A stretch of 42,959 nucleotides of DNA, taken from positions 1 to 42,959 of the forward strand of contig JBGPHT010000058.1 in the NCBI GenBank assembly GCA_041484525.1, given 5' to 3'. A program made the translations under genes and the position numbers. The stretch comes from JBGPHT01 sp041484525. GTDB lineage: Bacteria; Acidobacteriota; Terriglobia; Bryobacterales; Bryobacteraceae. Position 1 is the stretch's first letter; the number at the start of each line of letters is the position of its first letter. A model generated the notes under the pieces. It searched no databases and was not told where the DNA came from. It saw only the letters and a program-made list of their open reading frames with translations. Positions 42,789 through 42,959 of the stretch are shown in pieces.

Positions 42789-42959
42789 TCACAGGCTCAC
42801 GCATTGGATCTCCAGGGGGTTGAGCCCAAGTCGCCGAAAGTGCTGGTAATACGTAGTGTCCTCCGGCAGACGAAAAGCCCGCTGGCTGCGCCGGTTCAGA
42901 TGACTGAACAGACGGTGGCCGACATGCCAGTCGATCTCTCGAAACGCGTCCCGCGGATA
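42789..42959 (-). CDS. ltrA: Group II intron reverse transcriptase/maturase, C-terminal part
   Basis: The last 56 codons of the intron-encoded protein, open to the right edge. The C-terminal maturase (GIIM) end is visible: 'IDWHVGHRLFSHLNRRSQRA' followed by 'FRLPEDTTYYQHFRRLGLNP' and a stop at 42789-42791. Arg-rich helix plus 'YY-x-x-F/L-R-x-x-G-L' is typical of the maturase tail that binds the intron RNA. The reverse-transcriptase domain itself and its YADD box are beyond the window, so activity cannot be judged. Confidence 0.75.
   Translation of the reverse strand, partial: YPRDAFREIDWHVGHRLFSHLNRRSQRAFRLPEDTTYYQHFRRLGLNPLEIQCVSL

Overview
The window is high-GC bacterial chromosome and most likely comes from an Acidobacteriota species of the Bryobacter/Solibacter type. 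The main support is an 'acidobacterial duplicated orphan permease' (ADOP) at 37.7-40.1 kb, the remains of further ADOP sequence at 41.8-42.3 kb, a PEP-CTERM protein, and many tightly overlapping genes. The assignment is inferred from gene content, not from a marker gene.

Left part (1-12.2 kb). An IS630-like transposase start at the edge is followed by a frameshifted PEP-CTERM gene. Next comes an argF-argG-argH-argR operon with a recognisable promoter and a perfect ARG-box core, so ArgR probably represses its own operon. Then come a membrane protein, a CusF-like copper lipoprotein with a possible tiny secreted partner, a TlpA-like thioredoxin, a YheT-type hydrolase, two MacB-type permeases without an ATPase, an O-antigen-ligase-like protein and a short-chain dehydrogenase.

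Centre (12.2-28.65 kb). One block of about 16.4 kb, all on the minus strand, encodes a tailed particle. In order of transcription it holds a probable small terminase, large terminase, portal, scaffold, P22-type coat protein, connectors, major tail protein, a tail-assembly chaperone with a textbook -1 frameshift site (A AAA AAC), a very short tape measure, two paralogous distal-tail proteins, a 1293-residue tail-tip protein with a likely [4Fe-4S] motif, and a 916-residue tail protein. There is no integrase, replication, repressor or lysis gene and no visible att repeat. The block ends in a stop codon shared with the neighbouring host gene. This is the composition of a gene transfer agent (GTA) or domesticated prophage and is the most interesting object here. 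A terminator-like hairpin sits directly against the first ribosome binding site.

Right part (28.8-42.96 kb). An ArnT-like glycosyltransferase and an AsnB-type amidotransferase (with an unusual Asp-to-Tyr change) point to envelope polysaccharide or lipid modification. A coupled operon follows: three different periplasmic adaptors and a MacB-type permease, again without an ATPase. After it come a two-hairpin intergenic element, the full ADOP permease, a bactofilin and phenylalanine 4-hydroxylase with an upstream dyad. The right edge holds a scrambled ADOP remnant and the 3' end of a group II intron (maturase C-terminus plus RNA domains V and VI).

No tRNA, rRNA or CRISPR array was seen. Functions are assigned from recognised motifs by eye; no database search was possible.
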